Shown here piece by piece: positions 36,310 through 46,023 of a DNA stretch of 64,000 bases. Both the position numbers and the translations under genes were made by a program. Source of the DNA: an uncultured Sulfitobacter sp. (GTDB lineage Bacteria; Pseudomonadota; Alphaproteobacteria; Rhodobacterales; Rhodobacteraceae); contig CANLOQ010000001.1 in NCBI GenBank assembly GCA_947492925.1, forward strand, positions 186,001 to 250,000. The letters run 5' to 3'. The notes beneath the pieces were generated by a model. The model searched no databases. It was given only the letters and a program-made list of their open reading frames with translations, and had not been told where the DNA came from. Each line of letters begins with the position of its first letter. Position 1 is the first letter of the stretch.

Positions 36310-37005
36310 ATGCGACTTACGCTCAACCTCATCCTCGACGGCCCCGATGGCGAAACACCCATTGCGTTTATGCCCAATCGCTTCATCGTTGCTGGCTGGA
36401 CCAGCCGGAACAAGGCCGCGATGGAACACCACATGACCGAGCTTGAAACCCTCGGCATCAAACGCCCCGCCACCACACCCGTTTTCTATCGCAATGCCAC
36501 CAGCCGCCTCACAACCGCAGACGTGTTGCAAACACCCGGCCCCGGCTCTTCGGGCGAGGTTGAGTTTGTGATCTTCAACATCGAAGGCAACCTGTGGATC
36601 GGCGCCGGGTCAGACCACACCGACCGCGACGTGGAGGCTTACAACATTACCGTCTCAAAACAAATGTGCGACAAACCCATCTGCAATCGCCTCTGGCCGT
36701 TTGCCGCATTGCAAGAACACTGGGACAGTTTGGAAATCGAAAGCCATGCCGTGATCGACGGCCAGAAAGTCACCTATCAAAAAGGCACCGTCGCCACGAT
36801 GCTGGCCCCCGGCGATCTGATCGCCGCTTTTGAGCAGGAAAACGGCACCACCTTCGCCCCGGGTGACGTGATGATGGGCGGCACCTTGCCCGCGATTGGC
36901 GGCGTGCGCCCTGCGGATCGGTTCGAGTTTTCGCTGCGCAATCCAAGCACGGGGGCCGCACTGGCGCATGGATACGATGTAGAGCAGTTGAAAAACGTGG
37001 GGTGA
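36310..37005 (+). CDS. DUF2848 family protein
   Basis: The 231-residue protein has the DUF2848 pattern: an N-terminal beta segment, a central NLWIGAGSDHTDRDVEAYNITVSKQMCDKPI, then LQEHWDSLEIESHAVIDG and a C-terminal DVMMGGTLPAIGG. The family is related to fumarylacetoacetate hydrolase-fold proteins; the reaction is not known. It sits directly after the TIGR02466 gene, and the two may act on related substrates. Confidence 0.72.
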   Translation: MRLTLNLILDGPDGETPIAFMPNRFIVAGWTSRNKAAMEHHMTELETLGIKRPATTPVFYRNATSRLTTADVLQTPGPGSSGEVEFVIFNIEGNLWIGAGSDHTDRDVEAYNITVSKQMCDKPICNRLWPFAALQEHWDSLEIESHAVIDGQKVTYQKGTVATMLAPGDLIAAFEQENGTTFAPGDVMMGGTLPAIGGVRPADRFEFSLRNPSTGAALAHGYDVEQLKNVG

Positions 37006-37163
37006 GGCAACGCCCACCAAAAAACCGACCCCGCCAAAGAGAATGCAGCGCGCGTGTGCGGTGAATATCCTAACGGCCGCTGAAAGACCGCTTGCACGTT
37101 TACTCATAGCCGTGCGGCAGTTTCCTATGGCCAAAGTCACCCGCAAACCAACCACGCAAAAGC

Positions 37164-37190
37164 AAAACCCCGCCCAAAGGACGGGGTTTA
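37164..37190. terminator. Rho-independent terminator of the liv/hyu operon
   Basis: On the minus strand, ACCCCGTCC pairs with GGGCGGGGT (one G-U) around TTT, followed by TTTT. It lies about 60 nt beyond the livK stop. On the plus strand a slightly weaker stem is followed by TTTA, so it may also serve the DUF2848 gene. Confidence 0.8.
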
Positions 37191-37251
37191 TCATCGGTCA
37201 GAAGGTGCCCCGTTCAGGGGCACCCCGTTGCTGTACACGCAAGGCCGCAGG

Positions 37252-38421
37252 TTACTGCAACAGCACGTCCAGCGGCACTGGCTCGCTGATGGTAAAGCTG
37301 CCGATCACGCCCGGCTTGCCGCCGGTGATCTCGACAATCTGCATCTCAGCTGTGTTCTGGTGGTGCAACTCGTCGGAAAAGCTGCGCGGGCCAAAGGCCG
37401 TCTGCTCGCCTTCCATCTTCTCAAGCTCTGCCGTCACAGCCGATGCTTCCACTGTGCCCGCGCGTTCAACCGCCTTGGCCCAGAGATCAATCAGCAGGTA
37501 ACCGGGATAGGCGTATGTGCTGGACGGGCCCGCGCCAGTCGCCGCCTCAAAGGCATCGCGAAGCTCGTTCACCGCCGGACGTGTATCGTCGCCGTAGATG
37601 GACCCCTGAACCGGTACGATAAAGTTCGACAGATCAGGTGCGGCGTCCAGCCAGTAGGACCCATCCACCGCAGAGCCATTCAGGATGGTCGAGTTGATGC
37701 CCGCCGCCCGGATCTGACGCACGGCAGAGGCCGCGCCGGGGATGTAGGAACACAGCATGATCACGTCGGGCTCTTGCTCAAGACCCTTGATGCGCGTGAT
37801 CTGGCTGGCGATGGAAGCGTCGCCATTCAGGAAGGTGTCACGCCCTACGACTTCGCCGCCCGCTTTGGGGAACATCCAGTCAAAGCCGGTGCAGATGCCC
37901 TTGTTGTACTCAATCGTTGTATCCAGAAGGACATAACCGGTCTTGGCGTCACGCTCATTGACGGACCATTCCGCGACTGTGGCGCCCTGCACAGCGGCAA
38001 GAACCGACGCAGAGAAGCTGTTGGGGCCAACGCCCTGAATGCCCGCCTTGATGTCTTCCGCGCAGAGGAAGAAGGAGTTGAGCCCCGCGCCCTCAGCCGC
38101 CAGCGCAGCAGGTGCGCCAAAATCATAGTCGCAGGACACGATCAGCATGTCCGCGCCTTCGTCGACCATTTGCAGGCCCGCGCTTGCAGATTGCGCCTGA
38201 TCGCTCTTGGTGTCGGCTTCGATCCATTTGATCTGTTTGCCCAGAAGGCCACCATTGGCGTTGATCTCTTCAATGCGGATGCGTGCGGCAGCTACCGCAG
38301 GCGTGTCATAGGCCTCGACCCAGCCGGATTTCGCAATCGCGAAACCAACGGTAATGTCCTCGGCAATCGCAGTTGTGCCAAGCGCCAGTGTCAGGGCTGT
38401 TGCGGTTAGTAGATGTTTCAT
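37252..38421 (-). CDS. Branched-chain amino-acid-type substrate-binding protein (LivK-like)
   Basis: The 389-residue periplasmic protein begins MKHLLTATALTLALGTTAIA, a signal peptide cleaved near AIA-ED. The mature domain (ITVGFAIAKSGWVEAYDTPAVAAARIRIEEINANGGLLGKQIKWIEADTKSDQAQSASAGLQMVDEGADMLI) is the type I periplasmic binding fold of HAAT transporters. It is the last gene of the cluster. Its ligand is unlikely to be a simple branched-chain amino acid given the hydantoinase genes upstream, but this is inference. Confidence 0.88.
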   Translation of the reverse strand: MKHLLTATALTLALGTTAIAEDITVGFAIAKSGWVEAYDTPAVAAARIRIEEINANGGLLGKQIKWIEADTKSDQAQSASAGLQMVDEGADMLIVSCDYDFGAPAALAAEGAGLNSFFLCAEDIKAGIQGVGPNSFSASVLAAVQGATVAEWSVNERDAKTGYVLLDTTIEYNKGICTGFDWMFPKAGGEVVGRDTFLNGDASIASQITRIKGLEQEPDVIMLCSYIPGAASAVRQIRAAGINSTILNGSAVDGSYWLDAAPDLSNFIVPVQGSIYGDDTRPAVNELRDAFEAATGAGPSSTYAYPGYLLIDLWAKAVERAGTVEASAVTAELEKMEGEQTAFGPRSFSDELHHQNTAEMQIVEITGGKPGVIGSFTISEPVPLDVLLQ

Positions 38422-38462
38422 GTGTCGTCTCCCTTTGAGTTTCGATGTGATTATTTTTCCGG

Positions 38463-39491
38463 TCAGCGGCCACCGATCCGCAGCCGAAGTTCGCGCCCGC
38501 CGGTCAGCCCGGCAGGACGTAGAATGAGCACGAGGATCATGATGATCCCGATGATGATTTCCTGCGCCCCAGTGGGCAGGGCATATGTCGCCTCACCGAT
38601 CTCCAGACCGCGCTCCATGCGCACAAGCGCTTCGATGATGATCGACAGGATCAGCACGCCCATAACGGCCCCTGTCAGGCTGCCGATCCCACCGACCACC
38701 AGCATGGCAAGCGTGATGAAGGTGACGCCAAGGTAAAAGCTGTTGGGGTTCAGCACGCCCAGCGAATGACCGAATAGTGCCCCCGCGACGCCTGTGAAAA
38801 AGGCGGAGACCACAAGCGAGATCAGGCGGTGGCGGTACATGTTGATACCGCTCGCATCTGCCGCAACTTCGTCTTCGCGGCTGGCACGCAGGGCAAGACC
38901 TGAAGCCGAATTCGCATACCACGCCGCGGCCAGAACCGTGACAGACGCCCAGCCCAGCGTGACCCACTGATCTGCATATCGCGTCAGCCCCACGACCGAT
39001 GATGTGGCCCCCGTGACGCCTTCCCAGCTTGAATAAACGGTATAGACGATGGCAAGAAACGCAAAGGTCGCGATGGAAGCCGCGATGCCCGACAGCCGCA
39101 GAATCGCAGCCCCCGATATAAGCGCGATAAAGGCCGCAAGCAGGCCAGAGACAACCGCCGCCGGCAGAACATGCCATTCGGCAGTGGCCAGAAACGGCCA
39201 GAGATCGGGCAGGAACATACCCTTCATCTGCGGGCGCAGCGTCAGCCAGGCCGAGCAATAGGCCCCAATTGCCATGTATCCCGCATGCCCAAAACTCACG
39301 ATGCCCGAGTTGCCGACAAAGATCCAAAGACCAACAACAAAGGTCACCCGGATCAGCGTTTGCGCCGCCATGCGGGCAAGGGATTTGTCCCCCAGAATGG
39401 TCACCAGCAACGTGAACACCACCAGAATGGCAATCAGTAGGACCGGCGTTGACCACGCACTCAGGCGCTTTTGTTTATGTGTCTGTGCCAT
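38463..39491 (-). CDS. HAAT-family ABC permease (LivM-like)
   Basis: The 342-residue inner-membrane protein has about nine hydrophobic segments and the LivM-type FVGNSGIVSFGHAGYMAIGAYCSA and GGIGSLTGAVMGVLILSIIIEAL signatures. It follows the LivH-type gene by 3 nt and precedes livK by 41 nt. It forms the membrane domain together with the LivH-like permease. Confidence 0.9.
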   Translation of the reverse strand: MAQTHKQKRLSAWSTPVLLIAILVVFTLLVTILGDKSLARMAAQTLIRVTFVVGLWIFVGNSGIVSFGHAGYMAIGAYCSAWLTLRPQMKGMFLPDLWPFLATAEWHVLPAAVVSGLLAAFIALISGAAILRLSGIAASIATFAFLAIVYTVYSSWEGVTGATSSVVGLTRYADQWVTLGWASVTVLAAAWYANSASGLALRASREDEVAADASGINMYRHRLISLVVSAFFTGVAGALFGHSLGVLNPNSFYLGVTFITLAMLVVGGIGSLTGAVMGVLILSIIIEALVRMERGLEIGEATYALPTGAQEIIIGIIMILVLILRPAGLTGGRELRLRIGGR

Positions 39492-39494
39492 GCT

Positions 39495-40409
39495 CTACAC
39501 CCTCGGCTTTGTTGAACGAGGGGCGAACAACCCGTCAGGCCGCAACAGCAGGCTGACAATGACAAGCGTATATAGAAACGCATCCCGGAACGGGCGGGCC
39601 TCAAGCGGCAGAAAGCCTTGCAGGATGACAGATGCGGCACCAATCAGGAAACCCGCCGCAACCGCCCCCGGCAAGCTGCCCAGCCCGCCGATCACCGTCG
39701 CGATAAAGGCCACCAGCATGATCTGCCCGCCCATCCGAATATCGGCAACACCGGTTTGGGTCACCATGATCAACGCCACCGCCGCTGCAAGCGCACCGGA
39801 CAAGGCAAAGGCACCCGTGATCACCACATTGGCCCGCACTCCCAAAAGCCGCGCCATCGTGAAGTTTTCCGCCGCCGCCCGCATCTCAAGCCCGATCCGG
39901 GTCCGCTTGAGAAGCAGCGCAAGCGTGACAACCACCAGAAGCGTCGTAAAGATGACGATGATCTGCAACAACGGGATCGACGCCCCGATGATGCTGACCG
40001 GCTGGTTCAGCTCGGGCCAAAGGCTGACCGCTTTGGGACGGCTGCTGTAGATCAGCAAAAGCGTGTTCTGGATCACAAATCCCAGCGCGAAGGACGAGAT
40101 CATCATCGCCACAGGCGTCGCATTGCGCACATGTCTGAAGACAAAAAACTCTGACGCGACCGCAACCACAGCTCCGATCAAAAGCAACATCGGGATCAGC
40201 AGGATCGCAGGCGCCTTGCCCAGAAACATGACCGCGACGGCATCGGTGGACGGCACGATCAGGGCAAAGACGCAAAAGGCGATGTATTCGCCGTGCGCAA
40301 AGTTCACCAGTTTCATCACGCCAAAGATCAGCGCGATCCCCAAAGCGGCCATCGCGTAGATGCCACCAAGGCTCAGGGCATCAAAAAGGAGCTGTGGAAT
40401 GGCGTTCAT
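39495..40409 (-). CDS. HAAT-family ABC permease (LivH-like)
   Basis: The 304-residue permease has eight hydrophobic segments and the LivH-type N-terminus (LFDALSLGGIYAMAALGIALIFGVMKLVNFAHGEYIAF) and GGLGSLPGAVAAGFLIG. The start overlaps the livF stop by 4 nt (ATGA). It pairs with the LivM-like permease. Confidence 0.9.
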   Translation of the reverse strand: MNAIPQLLFDALSLGGIYAMAALGIALIFGVMKLVNFAHGEYIAFCVFALIVPSTDAVAVMFLGKAPAILLIPMLLLIGAVVAVASEFFVFRHVRNATPVAMMISSFALGFVIQNTLLLIYSSRPKAVSLWPELNQPVSIIGASIPLLQIIVIFTTLLVVVTLALLLKRTRIGLEMRAAAENFTMARLLGVRANVVITGAFALSGALAAAVALIMVTQTGVADIRMGGQIMLVAFIATVIGGLGSLPGAVAAGFLIGAASVILQGFLPLEARPFRDAFLYTLVIVSLLLRPDGLFAPRSTKPRV

Positions 40410-41140
40410 GTCGCCTCCTCTGACTGGTCCTGCCCGAAATAGGCTTCTTTAAGCAGGTCACTCTCCGCAAACTTTGCCGCATCGCCATCCCCCACCACCG
40501 TACCACCGCGCAGCAGCACCATGCGCCCGCCGACACGCGCGGCCCGGGCCGAGCTTTGCTCGACGATGATCAGGGTAAGGCCACGGTCATCCTGAAGATT
40601 GACCAGCGTTTCATAAACCTGATCGACGATGTTTGGCGCCAGACCCAAAGACGGCTCATCCACCAGCATCAGCTTGGGATTGGTCATCAGACCGCGACCA
40701 ATCGCCAGCATCTGTTGCTGCCCGCCAGAGAGTGCGCCCGCATTCGCGTGCCGCCGCTCACCCAGAATGGGGAAGCTCTCGTAGACACCTTCAATATCCG
40801 TCTCAATCGCCGCCTTGTCGCGCCGGATGCCCGTGCCCACGCGCAGGTTTTCCTCAACCGTAAGCGTGCCGAAAATCTCGCGGCCCTCGGGCACCATCGT
40901 CAGACCCAGCCGGGCAATCGCTTCGGGCGAACGGCCATTCAGCACATCGCCGTCAACCTCAATCCGGCCATGGGACGTCGGCGCAGCGCCGCAAATCGCC
41001 TTGAGCAGGGAGGATTTCCCGGCACCATTCGGGCCGGAGATGAACAACCGCTCACCTTCCTCAACGGTAAAGGAAACATCCGACAGCGCCGGTACTTTCC
41101 CGTACCGCACGGCGACATCGAAAATGCCCAGCTTAGACAT
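40406..41140 (-). CDS. HAAT-family ABC ATP-binding protein (LivF-like)
   Basis: The 244-residue ATPase has Walker A SGPNGAGKSSL, signature ALSGGQQQMLAIGRGL and Walker B LMLVDEPSLGL, the LivF hallmark. It overlaps livH by 4 nt and the LivG-type gene by 1 nt, giving a tightly coupled transporter set. Confidence 0.92.
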   Translation of the reverse strand: MSKLGIFDVAVRYGKVPALSDVSFTVEEGERLFISGPNGAGKSSLLKAICGAAPTSHGRIEVDGDVLNGRSPEAIARLGLTMVPEGREIFGTLTVEENLRVGTGIRRDKAAIETDIEGVYESFPILGERRHANAGALSGGQQQMLAIGRGLMTNPKLMLVDEPSLGLAPNIVDQVYETLVNLQDDRGLTLIIVEQSSARAARVGGRMVLLRGGTVVGDGDAAKFAESDLLKEAYFGQDQSEEAT

Positions 41141-41868
41141 TACGCATCCTCCGTGTGTTCAGCGCCAAGATAGGCTTCGCGCACCGCTTGACTGCCAAGG
41201 ATCGCGGCCTTGTCGCCCTCTTCGATGATCTTTCCGGCGTCCAGCACGTAGACATGGTTTGACAGCGACAGCACCAGCCCGACGTTGTGTTCAATCAGCA
41301 AAACGCCGCATCCCAGCTCATCCGCAATCCGCCTGATGATCTGAGCCAGATCATCGGCCTCTGTCTCGGACATTCCGGCGGCAGGTTCATCAAGCAACAG
41401 GAAATCCGGCGCAAACATCAGCGCACGCGCAATGCCGACGCGGCGTTCATCCGTATAGGGCAGGCCCGCCGCCGGCAATTCGGCCAGATGCGCCGCACCC
41501 ATCCAGTCCAGCAGGCGCATGGCCTCGTCTTCGGAGGCGCGGCGCGAATGGCCAAGGCCCACACCCGTCACCGCCAGATTGTCCAGCACGTCCAGCCCGG
41601 TAAACAACCGCCCCGCCTGAAACGTCCGCGCCAGCCCGCGCCGCCGGATGTCGAAGGGGGCCTTGGCATTGATGTTTTGACCGTCCAGCATAACCGTGCC
41701 GGTTGTGGGATCCTGAAAGCCGGTGATGATGTTGACGCAGGTGGTCTTGCCCGCCCCGTTTGGGCCGATCAGCCCGACAACCTCGGCTTTCCTGAGGGTA
41801 ATCGTCACGTCATCCAGCGCCTTGAAGCCGCCGAAAGCAACACTGATTGAACGAAGTTCTAGTGACAA
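41140..41868 (-). CDS. HAAT-family ABC ATP-binding protein (LivG-like)
   Basis: This is a 242-residue ATPase with Walker A GPNGAGKTT, a signature region PYTDERRVGIARALM (the LSGG motif is replaced here by LPYTDERR, as seen in some LivG members), and Walker B FLLLDEPAAGMSETE. It is the first transporter gene after hyuB, with a 78-nt gap. The unusual signature is the main oddity. Confidence 0.88.
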   Translation of the reverse strand: MSLELRSISVAFGGFKALDDVTITLRKAEVVGLIGPNGAGKTTCVNIITGFQDPTTGTVMLDGQNINAKAPFDIRRRGLARTFQAGRLFTGLDVLDNLAVTGVGLGHSRRASEDEAMRLLDWMGAAHLAELPAAGLPYTDERRVGIARALMFAPDFLLLDEPAAGMSETEADDLAQIIRRIADELGCGVLLIEHNVGLVLSLSNHVYVLDAGKIIEEGDKAAILGSQAVREAYLGAEHTEDA

Positions 41869-41946
41869 GATTTTACCCTTTGGTTCGTAGGCTTGGCCGT
41901 TGTGATGGCCGCCAATCCGTGGCGGCCATCTTTGGTTTTGAAAACG

Positions 41947-43902
41947 TCAGGACCAATGCGCGACACTGCGCCGCTCAAAGCTCTCGCGGAACTGCGCGAT
42001 GGTCTTGGGCAGCGGCTCGCCGGTTTCCCAGTCAAGGATCACCGCATAACGGCGCACCGCATCCATCGAGTTGATCTCACCCTTGCGGTACATCTCAGCG
42101 ACCTCTTCGGGGTCGGTGCGGGCCCATGCCACGCGGTTCTCGCGAATGTGCGCGCGCAGCTTTTCGGTCTCGGCCTCATCGACCTCGTATTCGCACAGGT
42201 CTGCGTCGACCTCTTTGACAACCACACCGTAATCAAGCGCGGCACGTTCAATGGACACGTATTCGTCAATGACATCGGTAAGCACCGCATCCGTCGACCG
42301 CTCCATCGGATCGCCAAAGCCGCCGCCGCCCGCCGTGGGGCGCGCAAACTCATCCCCCGAATACATCGGGAAATCCGAGAACACGGACCCCAGCCATTCG
42401 GACGTATCCGATCCCGCACGCTTGATCGTCAGGCCGTGCGGCATGGAGGGCAGACCCCCATCCACACCCCAGACAACGGCGCGTTCGCGGTCACAGACAT
42501 AGGACATGACCGACTTTTCACTTTCCAGCAGAAGCGAGGATTTCTGCACTCCGGCACCGCCGCGCCATTTGCCCGGGCCCGCGCTATCCTGCTTGATCTG
42601 GAACTCCAGCGTGCGCGTCGGATTGACCCGCTCGTTACCCTCATTGGGCTGTGACATCAGACCGGTGCCGAAACAGGCCGTGGTAACATCGCTGCCATCC
42701 TTGCCACGACGTCCTCCCCAACCGCCGGGCAACCATTCATAAAACATGAACGTCGCATCTTCCTCGCGGCGTTTGTCGGTGCCACCCGCCAGCAGGTATT
42801 CCAGATTGAACGCACAGGCGATGGCGCGTTCGGGCATGATGTCCGACCACATCTCAAAGACCGAGTTCATGATCTTTTCAAACGGCATCAGGAAGCCTGT
42901 AACTGCCACAGGCCACTGCGCACTGACGACGGAGTTTTCAGGTGCCTCAACCGAGATCATGCGGTAAAAACCGGAGTTCAGCGGCAGGTCAGGGAAGAAG
43001 GTCTTCATCCCCGCAACCACGGCCGAGAATGTCGCACCCGGCGCAGAGTTGTACATCGACCCGATTGTCGGGTGGCTGCCCTCGAAATCATAGTGAATCT
43101 GATCACCCTTGATCGTCATCTTGATGTGGATCGGGATCATGCCCTCACCACCGGACGGATCGCGGTCGATGTAATCGACAGATTCCCATGTGCCGTCAGG
43201 CAGTGCCGCAATACGCTGACGCACGGCGCGTTCAACGTAATCCTGCACCTCGTTCATGCCTTGCTTAACCTGCTCGCGGCCATACTTGCGCACAAGACGC
43301 AGAATTTCGCGCTCCGCGACTTGCGTGGCCTGTGCCTGGGAATGAATGTCACCGATGATCGACGCGGGGTCGCGTGTGTTGTTGGCAATCAGGTTCGCCA
43401 CATCAGAACAGAAATCACCCGCACGGAACAGGCGCACCGGCGTGATGCGCACCGCTTCGCGGAACATTTCCTTGGCCGTCACGTCAAACGACCCGGGCAC
43501 AGAGCCGCCCAGATCGGACCAGTGACCGTTGGATTGCGAAAATCCGATCAGCTCGTCTTCGTCAAAGATCGGGCGCACCAGACGCACATCGCTGAAGTGT
43601 GTGCCGCCTGCGTAGGGGTCGTTGATCGCATAGACATCGCCCGGCATCATGTCGCCCTTGAAGACGCGGATCACGTCCTTGCAGGTAAAGTGCAGCGTGC
43701 CGACATGCACCGCGATGTCATCGTTGCCTTGCGCGACCGAATTGCCCTCGGCGTCGTGCAAAGCGTTGGAAAAGTCGCGGTTGTAGATCACGAAGGAATA
43801 GCAGGTGCGCAGCATCTGCTCGGCCATCTGGTCCACCGAGGTGATAAAGGAGTTCTTGAGAACTTCAAAGGTGACGGGGTCTAGGGCTTTGGTATCGCTC
43901 AT
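41947..43902 (-). CDS. hyuB: Hydantoinase/5-oxoprolinase B-type subunit
   Basis: The 651-residue HyuB family protein has the N-terminal DPVTFEVLKNSFITSVDQMAEQMLRTCYSFVIYNRDFSNALHDAEG, DDIAVHVGTLHF, INDPYAGGTHFSDVRL and FPMYSGDEFARPTAGGGGFGDPMER. With HyuA it forms an ATP-dependent enzyme that opens cyclic amides such as N-methylhydantoin, 5-oxoproline or, in relatives, acetone/acetophenone carboxylation. It starts 4 nt after the hyuA stop. Confidence 0.92.
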   Translation of the reverse strand: MSDTKALDPVTFEVLKNSFITSVDQMAEQMLRTCYSFVIYNRDFSNALHDAEGNSVAQGNDDIAVHVGTLHFTCKDVIRVFKGDMMPGDVYAINDPYAGGTHFSDVRLVRPIFDEDELIGFSQSNGHWSDLGGSVPGSFDVTAKEMFREAVRITPVRLFRAGDFCSDVANLIANNTRDPASIIGDIHSQAQATQVAEREILRLVRKYGREQVKQGMNEVQDYVERAVRQRIAALPDGTWESVDYIDRDPSGGEGMIPIHIKMTIKGDQIHYDFEGSHPTIGSMYNSAPGATFSAVVAGMKTFFPDLPLNSGFYRMISVEAPENSVVSAQWPVAVTGFLMPFEKIMNSVFEMWSDIMPERAIACAFNLEYLLAGGTDKRREEDATFMFYEWLPGGWGGRRGKDGSDVTTACFGTGLMSQPNEGNERVNPTRTLEFQIKQDSAGPGKWRGGAGVQKSSLLLESEKSVMSYVCDRERAVVWGVDGGLPSMPHGLTIKRAGSDTSEWLGSVFSDFPMYSGDEFARPTAGGGGFGDPMERSTDAVLTDVIDEYVSIERAALDYGVVVKEVDADLCEYEVDEAETEKLRAHIRENRVAWARTDPEEVAEMYRKGEINSMDAVRRYAVILDWETGEPLPKTIAQFRESFERRSVAHWS

Positions 43903-43906
43903 GATT

Positions 43907-45934
43907 TTACTCCTGAACTCGAATGAGAATGTTCATGTATTTATCGACCTCAGCCGTCGTATTCGGCGGGATCACGGTGGTTGAATCGAACTGTTCGACA
44001 ATCGCGGGGCCGTCAAAGGTGGCACCGGCGCTCAGGTTGTCGCGCTCAAAGATCATCGCGGTATGCGCCTTGCCGTCGAACCAGACGTCGCGTGTGGTCT
44101 CGATTGTCGGTGTGTTCTTCTTGACCTCGTGGGTTTGCAATTCCGCCTTGGGAACCATGCCCGTTGCGGTCAGACCCACTCGGAAGATCGACACCGGCGC
44201 ATCGTCACGGCGGAAGTTGAACTCGCGGTGGTGCTCCTTGTGGAAGCCGTCAATCAGCGACTCGATGTCGGTGACTTTGGACGGTGCCGACACGGCCAGC
44301 GCACGCCATTGACCCTGATACATCATCTCAACCGTGCGCTGCATGACAATGTCCTTGGGTGCCACACCCTCGTGCTTCAAACGCTCGGCGGCCATCGCTT
44401 CCAGACGCTCAAACGCGGCCTCGACATCCTCCGGCTTGGTATCTGCCGCAGCGGCCATAAAGCTGTCAGAGAAGTCATGCTGAATGTCGACAAGCAGGCA
44501 ACCCAATGCCGACGTCACACCGGGGTTCGGCGGGATGATCACGGTCGGGATTGACAGTTCCTTGGCAATTGCCGCCCCGTGCAACGCGCCCGCGCCGCCA
44601 AAGGCCACCAGCGCGAAATCGCGCGGATCATAGCCCCGGCTGATCGACAGCAGACGCACGGCATTGGCCATATTCGCGTTTGCAACCGCGACAATCGCTT
44701 CGGCGGCTTCGTGCAGTTCCATGCCAAAGGGTTCTGCCACGGTCTCCCTGACGGATGCTTCGGCCAGTGCAGGATCAAGCGTGATCTTGCCCCCCGCCAG
44801 TGACGTGCCAAGACGCCCCAGCACAACATTCGCATCCGTGTTGGTCGCGACCTCATTGCCGTTCTTGTAGCACGCAGGACCGGGGAAGGCGCCCGCAGAC
44901 TGCGGGCCGTTGCGCAACGAACCGCCCTCGTCTTTCCACGCCAGCGAACCGCCGCCCGCACCGATGGTCAGCACCTCAATGGAAGGGAACCGGATCGGAT
45001 AGCCGTATTCGATGTACCAGTCTTTCGTGACCCGCGACTTGCCTTCATAGACCAGCGACACGTCCGTGCTGGTGCCGCCCATGTCAAAACCGATGGAGTT
45101 GTCAAAGCCGCAAAGGTTGCCGATGAACCGGCTGGCAATCGCGCCCGCCGCAATGCCGGACCCCGCCAGACGGGCGGCAAAATCCTTGACACTCGCGGGC
45201 GTCATCACGCCGCCGCCTGTGTGCAGCAACAGCAGATCGCGCTCGTACCCGCCGTCTGCCAGCTTGCCCTCAAGGCGCTCCACATAGTCAACAACCGAAG
45301 GCGACACCGCCGCGTTCGCCATTGTGGTCGAAAAACGCTCATGCTCGAAAATCTCGGGCAAAACCTGCGACGAGATGGAGACCGGAATATCCGGCATCAC
45401 CTCAAGCAGAATATCACGCATCCGCTGTTCGTTCGCACCGTTGGTGTAAGAGTTCATGAAGCAGACCGCGACCGATGCCACACCCCGTTTTTTCAGAACA
45501 TTGGCAACGCGCCGCGCGCCCTCTTCGTCCAGCGCCTCCAGCACTGTACCGTTTGCATCAACGCATTCCTTCACCACCAGACGATCCCGGCGCGGGACAT
45601 AGGGCTTGGCAACATCCTTGTAGGTGTCCCAAAGGTCCTCTTTGTTGGCGCGGCGAATTTCAACCACGTCACGGAACCCTTCGGTGCAAACCATCGCGGT
45701 GCGCGCCAGATTGCGAGTGATCAGCGCGTTGGTCGCAACCGTGGTGCCATGCGAAAACATCGACACATCGCTCAGGTCGATGTTGCCCTGATCAATCCCG
45801 TTCAGAATGGCAACCATCGGATCATCCGGTGTCGATGATGTTTTCTCGATGCGGATCGCGCCCGTTGTTTCGTCCATAATGACGACGTCTGTGAACGTCC
45901 CGCCTACATCCACGGCTACTCTGGTATTCTTCAT
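43907..45934 (-). CDS. hyuA: Hydantoinase/5-oxoprolinase A-type ATPase subunit
   Basis: The 675-residue HyuA starts MKNTRVAVDVGGTFTDVVI with AAGGAT upstream; a 10-codon longer open frame is less likely. ASKHA-type ATP motifs occur at the N-terminus (DVGGTFTD), mid-protein (GFDMGGTSTDVSLVYEG) and FGGAGALHGAAIAKELSI. It is the first enzyme gene downstream of araC (89 nt). The substrate class (N-methylhydantoin, 5-oxoproline or aryl-ketone type) cannot be separated by reading. Confidence 0.92.
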   Translation of the reverse strand: MKNTRVAVDVGGTFTDVVIMDETTGAIRIEKTSSTPDDPMVAILNGIDQGNIDLSDVSMFSHGTTVATNALITRNLARTAMVCTEGFRDVVEIRRANKEDLWDTYKDVAKPYVPRRDRLVVKECVDANGTVLEALDEEGARRVANVLKKRGVASVAVCFMNSYTNGANEQRMRDILLEVMPDIPVSISSQVLPEIFEHERFSTTMANAAVSPSVVDYVERLEGKLADGGYERDLLLLHTGGGVMTPASVKDFAARLAGSGIAAGAIASRFIGNLCGFDNSIGFDMGGTSTDVSLVYEGKSRVTKDWYIEYGYPIRFPSIEVLTIGAGGGSLAWKDEGGSLRNGPQSAGAFPGPACYKNGNEVATNTDANVVLGRLGTSLAGGKITLDPALAEASVRETVAEPFGMELHEAAEAIVAVANANMANAVRLLSISRGYDPRDFALVAFGGAGALHGAAIAKELSIPTVIIPPNPGVTSALGCLLVDIQHDFSDSFMAAAADTKPEDVEAAFERLEAMAAERLKHEGVAPKDIVMQRTVEMMYQGQWRALAVSAPSKVTDIESLIDGFHKEHHREFNFRRDDAPVSIFRVGLTATGMVPKAELQTHEVKKNTPTIETTRDVWFDGKAHTAMIFERDNLSAGATFDGPAIVEQFDSTTVIPPNTTAEVDKYMNILIRVQE

Positions 45935-46023
45935 TCTTTCATCCTTCAAAAGACAATGGGGCATCAGGATGGTGCCAGCGAAAGCCGGCCCAACTCTGGA
46001 ATTCTTCGTGTGTCAGTGGTTAC

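Noticed and set aside
37228-38409. 393-codon plus-strand open frame opposite livK
   Set aside because: Antisense to a clear periplasmic binding protein; composition and lack of motifs mark it as a shadow.
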